Source: Granulicella sp. 5B5
Lineage (GTDB): Bacteria; Acidobacteriota; Terriglobia; Terriglobales; Acidobacteriaceae
NCBI RefSeq assembly: GCF_014083945.1
Contig: NZ_CP046444.1
Coordinates: 2,046,001 to 2,110,000 of the forward strand
DNA length: 64,000 nt
Direction: 5' to 3'
The notes below the pieces were generated by a model. It did no database searches, was not told the origin of the DNA, and saw only the letters and a program-made list of their open reading frames with translations. Shown here piece after piece: positions 43,311-52,600 of the stretch; position 1 is the first letter of the stretch, and each line of letters starts with the position of its first letter. Made by a program: the position numbers and the translations under genes.

Positions 43311-46300
43311 TTAGAAGCTGAGTTTCACCGCCCCCTGGAAGATACGCGAGTTGCCCACAGGCGTGGCACTTGTCCCGCTGATCTGGCCGAAGGTCGATGA
43401 GCTCAGCGAGGCGGTCGGGGTGGTGAAGTTTGGATGGTTCAATACGTTGAATGCATCCAAGCGTAACTTCAGGATGATGTTGTGCTTCGTAATTGGGAAG
43501 TTACGCGTCAGGTTGGCGTCGAACTGATACTGCGGCAGTCCGCGGAAGGCGTTGCGGCTGATATTGCCGTATGTGCCATAGGCTGCGCAGGTCAGCGGCG
43601 TTGCTCCTGTGGGGCAGACCTGCGCGAAGGCCGCCGGGTTCAGATACTGCCGGTTCGCGACGCCCGAGGACTTGTACAGTTGGTGGCGGATGTAGACCGG
43701 CACTCCCGGAACCCGGTTCGGACGGTCGTTGCCGATATCCGTAAGAGAGTTGTCGACACCGGCCGTCACATTGACCGGCGCGCCGCTCGTGATGTGGGTC
43801 AACGGCGAGAACTCCCATCCATTGGCCAGGTAGCGCACCACATCGTTGCTGATGTGGAAGTGGCTTTCGGTAACCAACACGATGTTCTCGATGTGCCGGT
43901 AGTCCGAACCGCACGGGCCGTAGTCCATGCCCGGGTTATAGGGGTTTTCCACCGACGTGCCCGCATAATCACCCGACGCATCCACAATGTTCAGGCACTT
44001 GGACCACGTCCAGTTGGCCAGTAGGCTGAAGTCTGAAGATAGGCGGTGCTGCACAGTGGCGACCATTCCGTTGTAGTTCGACATTGCCGTAGAGGTGACG
44101 GCGTTGGAACCGCCGCCGCCGCCTTGGTAGCCGTCTCCCTGCGCCGGGTTCTGCTCCGTGAGGTAGAAGCGCTGGCGCTGGTTCCCGGTAGTGGAGCAAG
44201 CGGTACCGGGCTTGCCTGCACCCGCCGCACCCGCTGGGCCTGTAAGAACGACCGGGCCGCAACCTGTGCCGCCTGCGCCCCATACACCCGGGGTGTAGAT
44301 CGCGGGACTGAGAGGTAGGCCTTCAGGTGCGTGTGTCGTCTTGTTGCCAATGTAATCCAGTTGCATCTCCCAACCATGCGGGAACTGGTGCTGTACGCTC
44401 GCGGTCCACTGCATGGTATACGGCGCCTTGAACTGCGGCGAGATTACAACGAACTGCGACTGCGAGAAGAAGATTGCCTGGCTGCCCGTTGGCAGGAACG
44501 GCAGTGGGAACGGATTGCTTGTGACTGCACCGACAGACCACGGGGCTGAGAAGGGAATCGGGCCTGAAGTCGCAGTCTGTGTCTGTGTGATGGCAGTGGC
44601 GAACGGCGGGTTTTGCTGCGTGCGCTGACCGGTGAAGAAGTTGACTTCGTCATAGATCAGCTCGGCACCGCCGCGAACGACGGTCCTCCCGTCGCCCTTC
44701 AGGTCATAGCTGAAACCCACATTCGGCGAGAACTGCCACGGCGTGTTATGCGCCAGCGACTTCGCCACGCCAGTGTCGCCATAGTAGAAGGAGCCCGCTG
44801 GCGCTGTGGGATATACAGTGCTGAACTGGTTGGCGACGAAGGCATTCATGTTGAACTCCGAGCCGCGGCCGAAGTAATCCACGGGGAAGTACTCCGGAGC
44901 CCAGCGGATGCCGGCTACCGCCGTGAGCCTCTTTGTGGCATGCCACGTATCCTGCGCATACAGGCTTGGAATGGGCGCACGGAGAGCGTTCTGCTGCTGC
45001 TTGCTCTGCTGGAAGGGCGGGGTCTGTCCACTGGCCGTCATCTGGCCCATCAGGAAGTCCAGATCGGCATCGCCGACCGTGGACGTAGTCCCCGGAGCCG
45101 CGCTGCTGCTGGCGGTGCCCCCAAACTCGAAGACGCCGTTCGACTCATACTGGTTGCCGATATTCAACTGATTGCGTACGAACTCGCCACCGAGGACGAT
45201 TTGATGATTGCCGCGCACAAGGTTGACATCATCGGAGAACGAGAGCGAGTTGTCGTTGAAGTGTGAGACCGAGTTGGTGCCGCCGCCGATGGTGAACTTA
45301 CTTGCCGCCACCAGATACAGACCGTAGGATTCGCCCTGGAAGACATTCACGCCGAGCGTCGCCGCGTTGATATCGCTGGGCGAGTAGCCGCGCACATTGA
45401 CGCGTCGGGTAAGCGTGGTGTGTGCCGAGTTCACCGTGCGCGAACTGATGGTGAAGTCTTCGCCCATCGTGTAGCTCTGCGTCCGCTGGATGTTGCCAGA
45501 CTGCGTGGTGACAAGAATGTTGCTTGCCTGGTAAGGCGCGGGCACCTGATAACCGTCGATGAAATAGCGTGCGTAGAAATGATTGCGGCCGTTGATCGTG
45601 TAGTCGACGCGCGTGTCGAACTCGTTGTCCGTGGTGACGGTTGGGATGTAGTAGCTCACAGCGCCGCAGTTGTTGGGATCGGTTGCCGCATTGGGCACGG
45701 GTAGATACTTGTACAGTGCCAGTGCTTGCGGATTGTATGTCGGCGTAGTTGCATACTTGTTGCCGGGTATGAGCGCACCCGACACCGGATCATACAGCTG
45801 TACAGTCTTTGTGGTGCAGGCATCTCCCGCCGTAACTGGGTCGGTGACAGAGTAGTCGCCCAAGAGGTTCGCCGCTGTGGGCACGAAGCCAGTAGCGTTG
45901 CTGCTTACCGTAGTGCGCTGATGCTGGTAGCCCGCAAAAGCGAAGAGCTTGTCCTTCAGAATCGGGCCACCAAAGGTACCGCCGTATTGGTTCTGGTGCA
46001 AGCCATCCTTTTGGCCGTTGGTCACATAAAACGGGATGGCGTTGATGTAATCGTTGCGCAGGAACTCGAAGGCGCTCCCGTGGTATTTATTGGTGCCCTG
46101 GTTTGTGACCACATTCACGAGGCCACCGGAGTGCATGCCGCTCTGCGCGCCGAGCACAGTGGATTCGACGCTAAACTCGGCAACCGCGTCGGGAAAGGGG
46201 AAGGGCAGATTGCCGTTGGACATATAGTCATTGTTGTCGCCGCCGTCCAGCCGCCACATGGTCGTGTTGCCCGCACCACCGGCGATCGAGACCGAGATCG

Positions 46301-46874
46301 TTGCGTAGGAGTACTTGCTGCCGGTAAAGTCGCCGGCCGGTGCTGGCGCCGCACCGCCAGCCAGCGTGATGAGGTCCGTCATATGCCGGCCGTTGAGCGG
46401 CATCTCCGTCACAGTCTGCCTGTCGATCGTCTGTTTGAACGTTGGGTCTTCTGTCTGCAGGGCAAGGGATGTTGTGGTGACTTCAATCTTCTGGTCTGTA
46501 GCGCCAATCTGCATGCTGGCGTTGACCGCGATGCTGCTGCCGACCTCCAACACGACGTTGTTCCGCTGGAAGGTCTTGAACCCCTGCATCATCACTGACA
46601 ACGTATAGGTGCCGATTGGAATATTCGGGAACGCATAGACACCACCGCTGTCGCTGACGATGTTGCGCTTAATCTGTGTGGCGTTGTCGGTGAGTGTTAC
46701 CTGGGCTCCGGGGATCACCGCACCTGTGGGGTCCGAAATCGTGCCCTGAATATTGCCGGTTCCGGCAACCTGTCCATACATGGCGCAAGCGCACAGTACC
46801 CAAACTCCAAGAAACGCCACCAGCAATCCCCTGCTCGCTGCAAGGGTCCTGGAAACAGAAGACTTCACACTCAT
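43311..46874 (-). CDS. Oar-type TonB-dependent receptor 1
   Basis: About 1187 residues, an outer-membrane TonB-dependent receptor. The signal peptide is GLLVAFLGVWVLCACAMYGQ. Next comes a carboxypeptidase-regulatory-like domain (about 40-130: GNIQGTISDPTGAVIPGAQV), then a plug with IDRQTVTEMPLNGRHMTDLI and a large barrel with the terminal strand IFQGAVKLSF. The pattern matches the Myxococcus Oar family that is expanded in Acidobacteria; the ligand is unknown (oligosaccharide or protein-linked peptide are common guesses). I start at the ATG after the GTG, with GAGGT upstream. A TTGACA-N5-TGTCAA palindrome lies 112 bases before the start. Confidence 0.92.
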   Translation of the reverse strand: MSVKSSVSRTLAASRGLLVAFLGVWVLCACAMYGQVAGTGNIQGTISDPTGAVIPGAQVTLTDNATQIKRNIVSDSGGVYAFPNIPIGTYTLSVMMQGFKTFQRNNVVLEVGSSIAVNASMQIGATDQKIEVTTTSLALQTEDPTFKQTIDRQTVTEMPLNGRHMTDLITLAGGAAPAPAGDFTGSKYSYATISVSIAGGAGNTTMWRLDGGDNNDYMSNGNLPFPFPDAVAEFSVESTVLGAQSGMHSGGLVNVVTNQGTNKYHGSAFEFLRNDYINAIPFYVTNGQKDGLHQNQYGGTFGGPILKDKLFAFAGYQHQRTTVSSNATGFVPTAANLLGDYSVTDPVTAGDACTTKTVQLYDPVSGALIPGNKYATTPTYNPQALALYKYLPVPNAATDPNNCGAVSYYIPTVTTDNEFDTRVDYTINGRNHFYARYFIDGYQVPAPYQASNILVTTQSGNIQRTQSYTMGEDFTISSRTVNSAHTTLTRRVNVRGYSPSDINAATLGVNVFQGESYGLYLVAASKFTIGGGTNSVSHFNDNSLSFSDDVNLVRGNHQIVLGGEFVRNQLNIGNQYESNGVFEFGGTASSSAAPGTTSTVGDADLDFLMGQMTASGQTPPFQQSKQQQNALRAPIPSLYAQDTWHATKRLTAVAGIRWAPEYFPVDYFGRGSEFNMNAFVANQFSTVYPTAPAGSFYYGDTGVAKSLAHNTPWQFSPNVGFSYDLKGDGRTVVRGGAELIYDEVNFFTGQRTQQNPPFATAITQTQTATSGPIPFSAPWSVGAVTSNPFPLPFLPTGSQAIFFSQSQFVVISPQFKAPYTMQWTASVQHQFPHGWEMQLDYIGNKTTHAPEGLPLSPAIYTPGVWGAGGTGCGPVVLTGPAGAAGAGKPGTACSTTGNQRQRFYLTEQNPAQGDGYQGGGGGSNAVTSTAMSNYNGMVATVQHRLSSDFSLLANWTWSKCLNIVDASGDYAGTSVENPYNPGMDYGPCGSDYRHIENIVLVTESHFHISNDVVRYLANGWEFSPLTHITSGAPVNVTAGVDNSLTDIGNDRPNRVPGVPVYIRHQLYKSSGVANRQYLNPAAFAQVCPTGATPLTCAAYGTYGNISRNAFRGLPQYQFDANLTRNFPITKHNIILKLRLDAFNVLNHPNFTTPTASLSSSTFGQISGTSATPVGNSRIFQGAVKLSF

Positions 46875-46985
46875 CACTCGACCTCGAATAGTTCGATTTC
46901 AATTGCGCAATCGACGCATCTGATGGTGCCCGCGTTCAGTGCCGATTTTGTATTGCAACAATTTCGGGGAGAACTCTGAACCTGT

Positions 46986-47002
46986 TTGACACCTTTTGTC
47001 AA
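46986..47002. promoter_or_regulatory. Palindrome TTGACA-CCTTT-TGTCAA upstream of receptor 1
   Basis: A perfect 6-bp inverted repeat with a 5-base spacer, 112 bases before the receptor start and 197 before the divergent secreted-protein gene. It is a candidate operator. A related TGTCA-N5-TGACA lies before receptor 2. Confidence 0.45.
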
Positions 47003-47198
47003 GCTCTGATCGTGCTTCGAACTTTCGTAGGCAATGATTCTTGTTGAACCATGTCCTTTCCAGGGTCATCCGTGCCGCACATCGGTCGCGATCCGGTGGG
47101 TCGCCTGTCGCGCCCCGTCTTCCATGCTGGATAGCCAGAAAGCGCGTCAACGTAAACTTTCGCGCTGGTGGCGCATCTAATGAAGCAGAGGTATTACG

Positions 47199-48116
47199 AT
47201 GCCAAGGCTCACCAAACTTCTCCCTCTTGCCCTGGCCACTCTTTCCGTCGCAGCGCTGCAGGCGCAGGCGGATCCAGCCGGTCAGACGACTTCTCCCCAG
47301 ACCCCGCCCGCGCCCATAGTGCGGACCGCTCCAGAGCCCGAATATCCGGCGCAAGCACCACGTCATGCCTACAGGCCATATCGGGGAAACTACAGCGCCA
47401 CTCTGTCCGCCGGACAGGTCCTCCACGCTGCCGACGGCACCGCTAATGCCCAGCCTGTCCCCGGCGTCTACGTCCGCGTCGCGATGGGCGGCGCTCTCCG
47501 CGAGGTCGCTGCGGACGAGCAGCATGCCGAGTTTCGGGTAGAGCGCGGCGTCGTCAACATCAGCGTCCATCACCCCGAGGAAGGCAAGCTGCTGCTCGTC
47601 GATCTCCCGGGCGGCCAGGTGCAGATGCTGAAGAACGGGCTCTACACCTTCAACGCGGCCACAGACACAGCCCGCGTGCTGAAAGGCGAGGCCAATGCCT
47701 TTGCCGCCAGCGCACCACCCGCTACAAAGCCTATTAAGGTGAAGGAAGACAAGGCAGTCACGTTCCCGCCGGCGGGTTCCGCCGTAGCAAAGCTGCGGGC
47801 GCACGACTTCTATCCCTTCCAGATAGGTTCGGACCTCATTCCGCAGCCCTACAATGAAGCCCAGTTGAATGATGGCCCGGGTTACGGGTACGGCTATCCA
47901 CCTTACTACGGCTTCTACGGCGGCCCGTGGGGTTACCCGTACTACGCGTGGAGCCCTTACTGGGATGGTGGCTTCTATGGATATCCGTGGGGATTCGGCC
48001 TCGGCTACGGTGGCTTCTACGGCGGGGGTTTCTACGGCCGCGGCTTCTACGGCGGAGGGCATTTCGGCGGAGGACACGATGGTGGCGGACACGGCGGTGG
48101 CGGGCATGGCCGCTAA
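47199..48116 (+). CDS. Secreted Gly/Tyr-rich protein
   Basis: A 305-residue exported protein. The signal peptide is LLPLALATLSVAALQAQA. A FecR-like beta-rich region (residues about 65-165) with YVRVAMGGALREVAADEQHA and LLLVDLPGGQVQMLKNGLYT is followed, after about residue 230, by a low-complexity tail of Gly, Tyr, Phe and His (YGGFYGGGFYGRGFYGGGHF type). Such tails are often surface-sticky. GAGG precedes the ATG. The opposite-strand open frame of similar length has no ribosome site or signal and is its mirror. A terminator follows at 48145. Confidence 0.8.
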   Translation: MPRLTKLLPLALATLSVAALQAQADPAGQTTSPQTPPAPIVRTAPEPEYPAQAPRHAYRPYRGNYSATLSAGQVLHAADGTANAQPVPGVYVRVAMGGALREVAADEQHAEFRVERGVVNISVHHPEEGKLLLVDLPGGQVQMLKNGLYTFNAATDTARVLKGEANAFAASAPPATKPIKVKEDKAVTFPPAGSAVAKLRAHDFYPFQIGSDLIPQPYNEAQLNDGPGYGYGYPPYYGFYGGPWGYPYYAWSPYWDGGFYGYPWGFGLGYGGFYGGGFYGRGFYGGGHFGGGHDGGGHGGGGHGR

Positions 48117-48144
48117 CTTTTAGCGCGCTTAGTCGGCAAATCCA

Positions 48145-48197
48145 CGAGAGCCTGTTCTCTTTCCCTATGGGAAGTAGGACAGGCTCTCGGTTTGTTT
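48145..48197 (+). terminator. Terminator of the Gly/Tyr-rich protein gene
   Basis: An 11-bp outer stem, CGAGAGCCTGT / ACAGGCTCTCG (48145-48155 and 48179-48189), with an inner TTCCC/GGGAA hairpin, followed by GTTTGTTT. Confidence 0.8.
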
Positions 48198-48279
48198 CTG
48201 GTTAGCCTTACCGCGAAGGGACTCTCGATGTCCCCATCGATCGTCGGTCATACGGCCGCCTCTCTGGCTACAATCAGGC

Positions 48280-48915
48280 ATGCGTCTCGGCTACTTTGGC
48301 GGCTCGTTCGACCCACCGCACCTGGGGCATCTTGCCGTCGCCCGCGCAGCCGCCGACAGCTTCGCCCTGGACCACGTTTTACTTGTGCCCACAGCCAGCC
48401 AGCCGCTAAAGCCGGACGGCGCCGTTGCCAGCTACCGCGACCGTCTGGCGATGGTTTCGCTCCTCTGTCGCTACGATCCCCGCCTTGAAGCCTCCAATCT
48501 CGAAGCACCCGTCACACCGCCGGCGCCAAACTACACCATCGACACCCTGACCCGCCTCCACGCGATGCAACCTGACGCGCAACTCTTCGTCATCGTAGGC
48601 GTCGACGCGTTCCATGAGCTGCCTCGCTGGCGTGCGCCGGACCAATTACTCTCCATCGCCGACTGGATCGTCGTCACACGGCCACACTTGCTCAACGACG
48701 GCCACTATCCCCTGAAGTCGGCCTCTACGCCTCGCCTGCCGCCGCTCACCGCCCTTCAACGAGCGCACGTACATCAGCTCACCGCCATCGACCATCCTGC
48801 CTCCGCAACGGCGGTCCGCAGGGACCTCGCACTGGGTAGGCCATGTGACGGCCTGCTCGCCTCCGAGGTATTCAGCTACATTCGCGACCATCACCTCTAC
48901 CTCACACCTGGCTGA
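48280..48915 (+). CDS. nadD: Nicotinate-nucleotide adenylyltransferase
   Basis: A 211-residue NAD-synthesis enzyme that turns nicotinate mononucleotide into the adenine dinucleotide. The nucleotidyltransferase signature is GYFGGSFDPPHLGHLAVA. LLVPTASQPLK, LEAPVTPPAPNYTIDTL and the C-terminal ISxxR-type region DHPASATAVRRDLALG are typical of NadD. It begins the nadD-rsfS cluster, and the next gene starts 65 bases later on the same strand. The ribosome site is weak. Confidence 0.94.
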   Translation: MRLGYFGGSFDPPHLGHLAVARAAADSFALDHVLLVPTASQPLKPDGAVASYRDRLAMVSLLCRYDPRLEASNLEAPVTPPAPNYTIDTLTRLHAMQPDAQLFVIVGVDAFHELPRWRAPDQLLSIADWIVVTRPHLLNDGHYPLKSASTPRLPPLTALQRAHVHQLTAIDHPASATAVRRDLALGRPCDGLLASEVFSYIRDHHLYLTPG

Positions 48916-48980
48916 TGGAACGGTCATTCGGTTTTTGCATCTCAATACGCTAGGATGGAAGCTGTTTTCCAAGGAGTTTC

Positions 48981-49538
48981 ATGGCCAGCAAATCCGTAGC
49001 CGACAAGCGCACCATCACCCAACAGATGCTCGCAGCCGCAGCTGCTGCCTGCGAAGACAAAAAGGGCGATGACATCCGCATCCTCGCGCTCGACCCCTCT
49101 GAGAGCGGCCTTACCGACTACTTCCTCATCTGCAGCGGCTCCAGCGACCGCCAGAACGTCGCCATCACGGACGAGATCGAACTGCGCCTCAAGCGCGAGT
49201 TCGCTACCTATCCCAACTCCGTCGAAGGCCGGCGTCAGGGCGAGTGGGTCCTGATGGACTACGTGGACTTCATCGTCCACGTCTTCTCTGCAGAAAAGCG
49301 CGCCTTCTACGGCCTCGAACGCCTCCGCAAGTCGGCTACCTCGCTCACCATTGCAGAGCTCAATGACGAGATCAAGTCCGCCATCGCCAGCACGCGCGCG
49401 AAGAAGCAGGCGATCCCCTCCGCAAAGAAAGCTGCCGCGAAGAAGGTGCCGGCAAAAAAGGTCGTTGCGAAAAAAGCAGCCAGCACGAAGAAGCCAGCGA
49501 AAAAAGCTACAAAAGCCACTACGAAGAAGTCGAAATAG
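48981..49538 (+). CDS. rsfS: Ribosomal silencing factor RsfS with Lys-rich tail
   Basis: A 185-residue protein. Residues about 10-125 are the RsfS (Iojap) domain that binds ribosomal protein uL14 and blocks subunit joining: DIRILALDPSESGLTDYFLI, CSGSSDRQNVAI and EGRRQGEWVLMDYVDFIVHV. The C-terminal about 50 residues are unusual: Lys/Ala-rich PAKKVVAKKAASTKKPAKKA, similar to histone-H1 tails or AlgP. The ribosome site AAGGAG is close to the ATG. It follows nadD, and rlmH, its normal companion, is displaced by 4.2 kb. It ends in a perfect terminator. Confidence 0.93.
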   Translation: MASKSVADKRTITQQMLAAAAAACEDKKGDDIRILALDPSESGLTDYFLICSGSSDRQNVAITDEIELRLKREFATYPNSVEGRRQGEWVLMDYVDFIVHVFSAEKRAFYGLERLRKSATSLTIAELNDEIKSAIASTRAKKQAIPSAKKAAAKKVPAKKVVAKKAASTKKPAKKATKATTKKSK

Positions 49539-49578
49539 TTCTTCACGAACGGCTGTCACTTTTGTAGAGCTTTCTACG

Positions 49579-49623
49579 CAAAGCGAAGGGCGGAGAGATA
49601 AGATCTCTCCGCCCTTCGCTTTG
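49579..49623. terminator. Bidirectional terminator between rsfS and receptor 2
   Basis: A perfect 21-bp stem (49579-49599 and 49103-style mirror 49603-49623) with loop AAG. The right end runs into TTGTTT, and the left end, on the minus strand, reads out as GCGTAGAAAG. It ends rsfS and the convergent receptor gene. Confidence 0.92.
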
Positions 49624-49637
49624 TTTACAGGTTCGAT

Positions 49638-52600
49638 TTAGAACTCCAGCCGTAGCGCAAGTTGCAACACGCGAGCACCGTTGTTCAGATTGCCCGCAGG
49701 CGATACCGTGTTGGTGATGTTGCCGAAGGTGCTACTGGTAACGTCCTGCTGATCGTAGCCGTTGAAGGCATTCGACTGTGGCAGGCCGAAGTTCGGATGG
49801 TTAAGGGCGTTGAAAGCATCAGCGCGGAACTTGAGGTTGAGCCTCTCCCCATAGATCGGGAAGTTCTTCGCCAGACCCAGGTCCTGGTTGAAGTAGTGGG
49901 GACCACGCAGTCCGTTACGAGCACCAATCTGGAACCCGATGGGACCGACGTACGCGGCTTGGGCTGCTGCCTGATTGGCGAAGATGTTCACGCCGCCACC
50001 TTGCAACTTCTGGAGATGAGTGAATACCGTCGACCGGTTCCCGACAAGGATACCGGGCGCATCGTTGGAGTAGCTGGCATCGAAGGCATTGGAGTTGGTT
50101 CCCCAGGCAAGACCTGAGTGCCAATCGGTGACACCGCTGATATCCCATCCACCGATAGCTTCTTCAATCCACAGAGGTCCCTGGTTCAGGAAGGCACGGT
50201 GCCGGCCGAACGGCAGCTGGTATGTAACGTCTGCCGTGACGTAGTTGTTGATGTCGAAATCGGAGTTGGCACGGCACTCGCGAGGACGGAGGTCGTCGCA
50301 GATTAGGCCAATGCCACCGATGCCCGTATCGCCCGAGCTGTTCGCGAAGAATGAGACGTTATCGATGGAGTGCGCAAAGGTGTAGTTCACATCGAACTGC
50401 AGGCCATGCGAGAGGTTCTTCTGCAACGACGCCAGGAGCGCGTTGTAGCTCGAGAAACCCTTGCTGGTGTAGAAGCTGTTCTCAGAGAACTGAGCCGCCG
50501 AGCCTACGTTAAGGGGAGCACCGTTGACGGAAAGCGCTTGGACGAAGTCTCCAAAGTCGCCATTGTGCGCCAAGCCAGTGTAGCTGTAGGCGAGGTATTG
50601 CGTGTTGCTGGTGAAACTCTGAATGATATTGCCATTGGAGTCCGTAACCGGGTGCGCAGCTCCGTATCCGGCCGGCAAAACGTTTTCAAACCATGGCTGC
50701 GTGGTCACGTTCAGCGGATTCACGCCGGCTCTGATCTGGGTGGTAAGCGCCGCAAAAGCATTGGAAAGAAGTTGACCCGAGGTAGCATCGGGGAAGTCAA
50801 TGATCTGGTTTGCGTCCGCCTGCGCCAGCAGGCGACGGCCAAGCCGGCCCACATAGCTCAGCTTCATCACCATGTCGCCGGCAAAAGAATGCTGCATGCC
50901 GAAGTTGTAGGTGATGGAGTAGGGAGTCTTCAGCGCCGGATCGATCGTGGCATTGAAGGCAAGACCATTCTGCAGACCGCAGGGATACGTTGAGTAACCA
51001 AGTGCAGTGCAGATGGACGCTGTCGCGAACGGTGCATACGGCGGCTTCGGCGTTGCGGGTGGCGTCAGTGAAACCGTGGAGGGAAGCGAGTTGCCGTTCG
51101 TTAGACGCGGGTCGTTCAAGAGCGAGGCATTCGGATTGCCCGGAGTTCCGTACGGGGTAGACGAAGTCTGCTGAAAGAGATACGAATCGGCATCCTGAAT
51201 CTGCTGGACTGCGTTGATGATCGTGCGATCGTAAACGATGCCGGCGCCACCGTTGAATACCGTCTTCCGGTCGAAGCTGGGGTTGTAGGCAAAGGCCACA
51301 CGTGGCGCGAAGTTCTTATGCTGTGGTTGGTAGATTGGTGGACCATTGTTGGCCTTGCCACCCAGCACGTAGTTGATGATAGGTACAGCCGCAGGTCCAG
51401 TCTGTCCCGCCGCACTCTGCGCAACGCGGTCCTTGACGTAGTCGTTGAACGTCGTCGTCTCGGTGCTTTCCAGTCCACGCGTCTCATAAGGCACAGAGAA
51501 CAATTGATAGTTCACACCGTAAGAAAGGGTAAGTTCTGGATTCACCTTCCACGTATCGTCGAAGTACAGCATCGTCTCGTAGTTCTGATAGATACGCACA
51601 TCGCCGGTAAGCTGCGGAAGCGCATTACCGGTCGCATCGTAGTTGTAGTCGCTCTGAACGTTGGCGACGCGACCCAGCACGAAGGCAAACGCCTGATCGT
51701 AAGTCTGGATGGCCGTGTTCGCCAGGGTCGTTTGCGCAGCCGAGGCATTCGCCGGTGCCTGATAGATATCGGCAGGACGCAGACTGGCGTTCAGACCCAG
51801 GGTCTGACCACCAAGACCAATCTCGACCGTGTTGTAGTCAGCTTTCGTTGAGTTGACGGGCCTGATATCTTCAAATGTTCCGCCGATTTGAAGAGTATGG
51901 CTCCCCTTGGTCCAGGCGAAGTTGTCGCCAATCTGCATCACCGGAATGCGACGGCTCGAGGCAGAGGGGTTGAGGTACAGTGACGACGCAAGAGCGGCCT
52001 GCGTACCATCGCCGAACGTGAAGAATGTCGAGCCGTCAGGATTGAACGCGTTGGGGAAAGAATAGTTTTCTACAGTCTCACCCAGGAACAACTGGTTCGT
52101 CTTGTTCGATCCAATTACCCAGTTGTGGCCAAGCACAAAAGCATACGTGCGATCGATGAACGGATTAGACTGGGGATCTCCAGCAAACTCATTCGGGTTC
52201 TCAGTCGCGTTTTCGTGAGAAACCGTGAACCGCGCGTAAATCTTCTGGGTGTCGGTCAGGTTGTAATCAACTCTACCAATGTAGTTCGTCGCGAAGTCAT
52301 TATCCGGAGCGTTGAAGTTATAGCCACCAGAGTTGACCCCATCACCGCCGGCCGCGTTGGATACAGGAAAACGAGCGGCGTAGGCTGCGATCCAGGCTGC
52401 ATCGGCGCCCACTCCCTGCGGGTCGAGGGCCGCCTCCTGCGCTGCTGTCAGAGTGGAGATGTTGCCGGTCGAGTTGATGTAGCTGACGAGCCCGCTGCGC
52501 AAGGGGGCAAGCGGCACAGTTCGCTGGGTAAGCTCGGAGCTGATGATGCGCGAGTTATTGTAATCGAAGAAGAAGAACAGCTTGTCCTTCAGAATCGGCC

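Noticed and set aside
46899-48107. Minus-strand frame of about 402 codons opposite the Gly/Tyr-rich secreted protein
   Set aside because: The plus-strand reading has a signal peptide, a ribosome site and a terminator; the minus reading is a low-complexity mirror.
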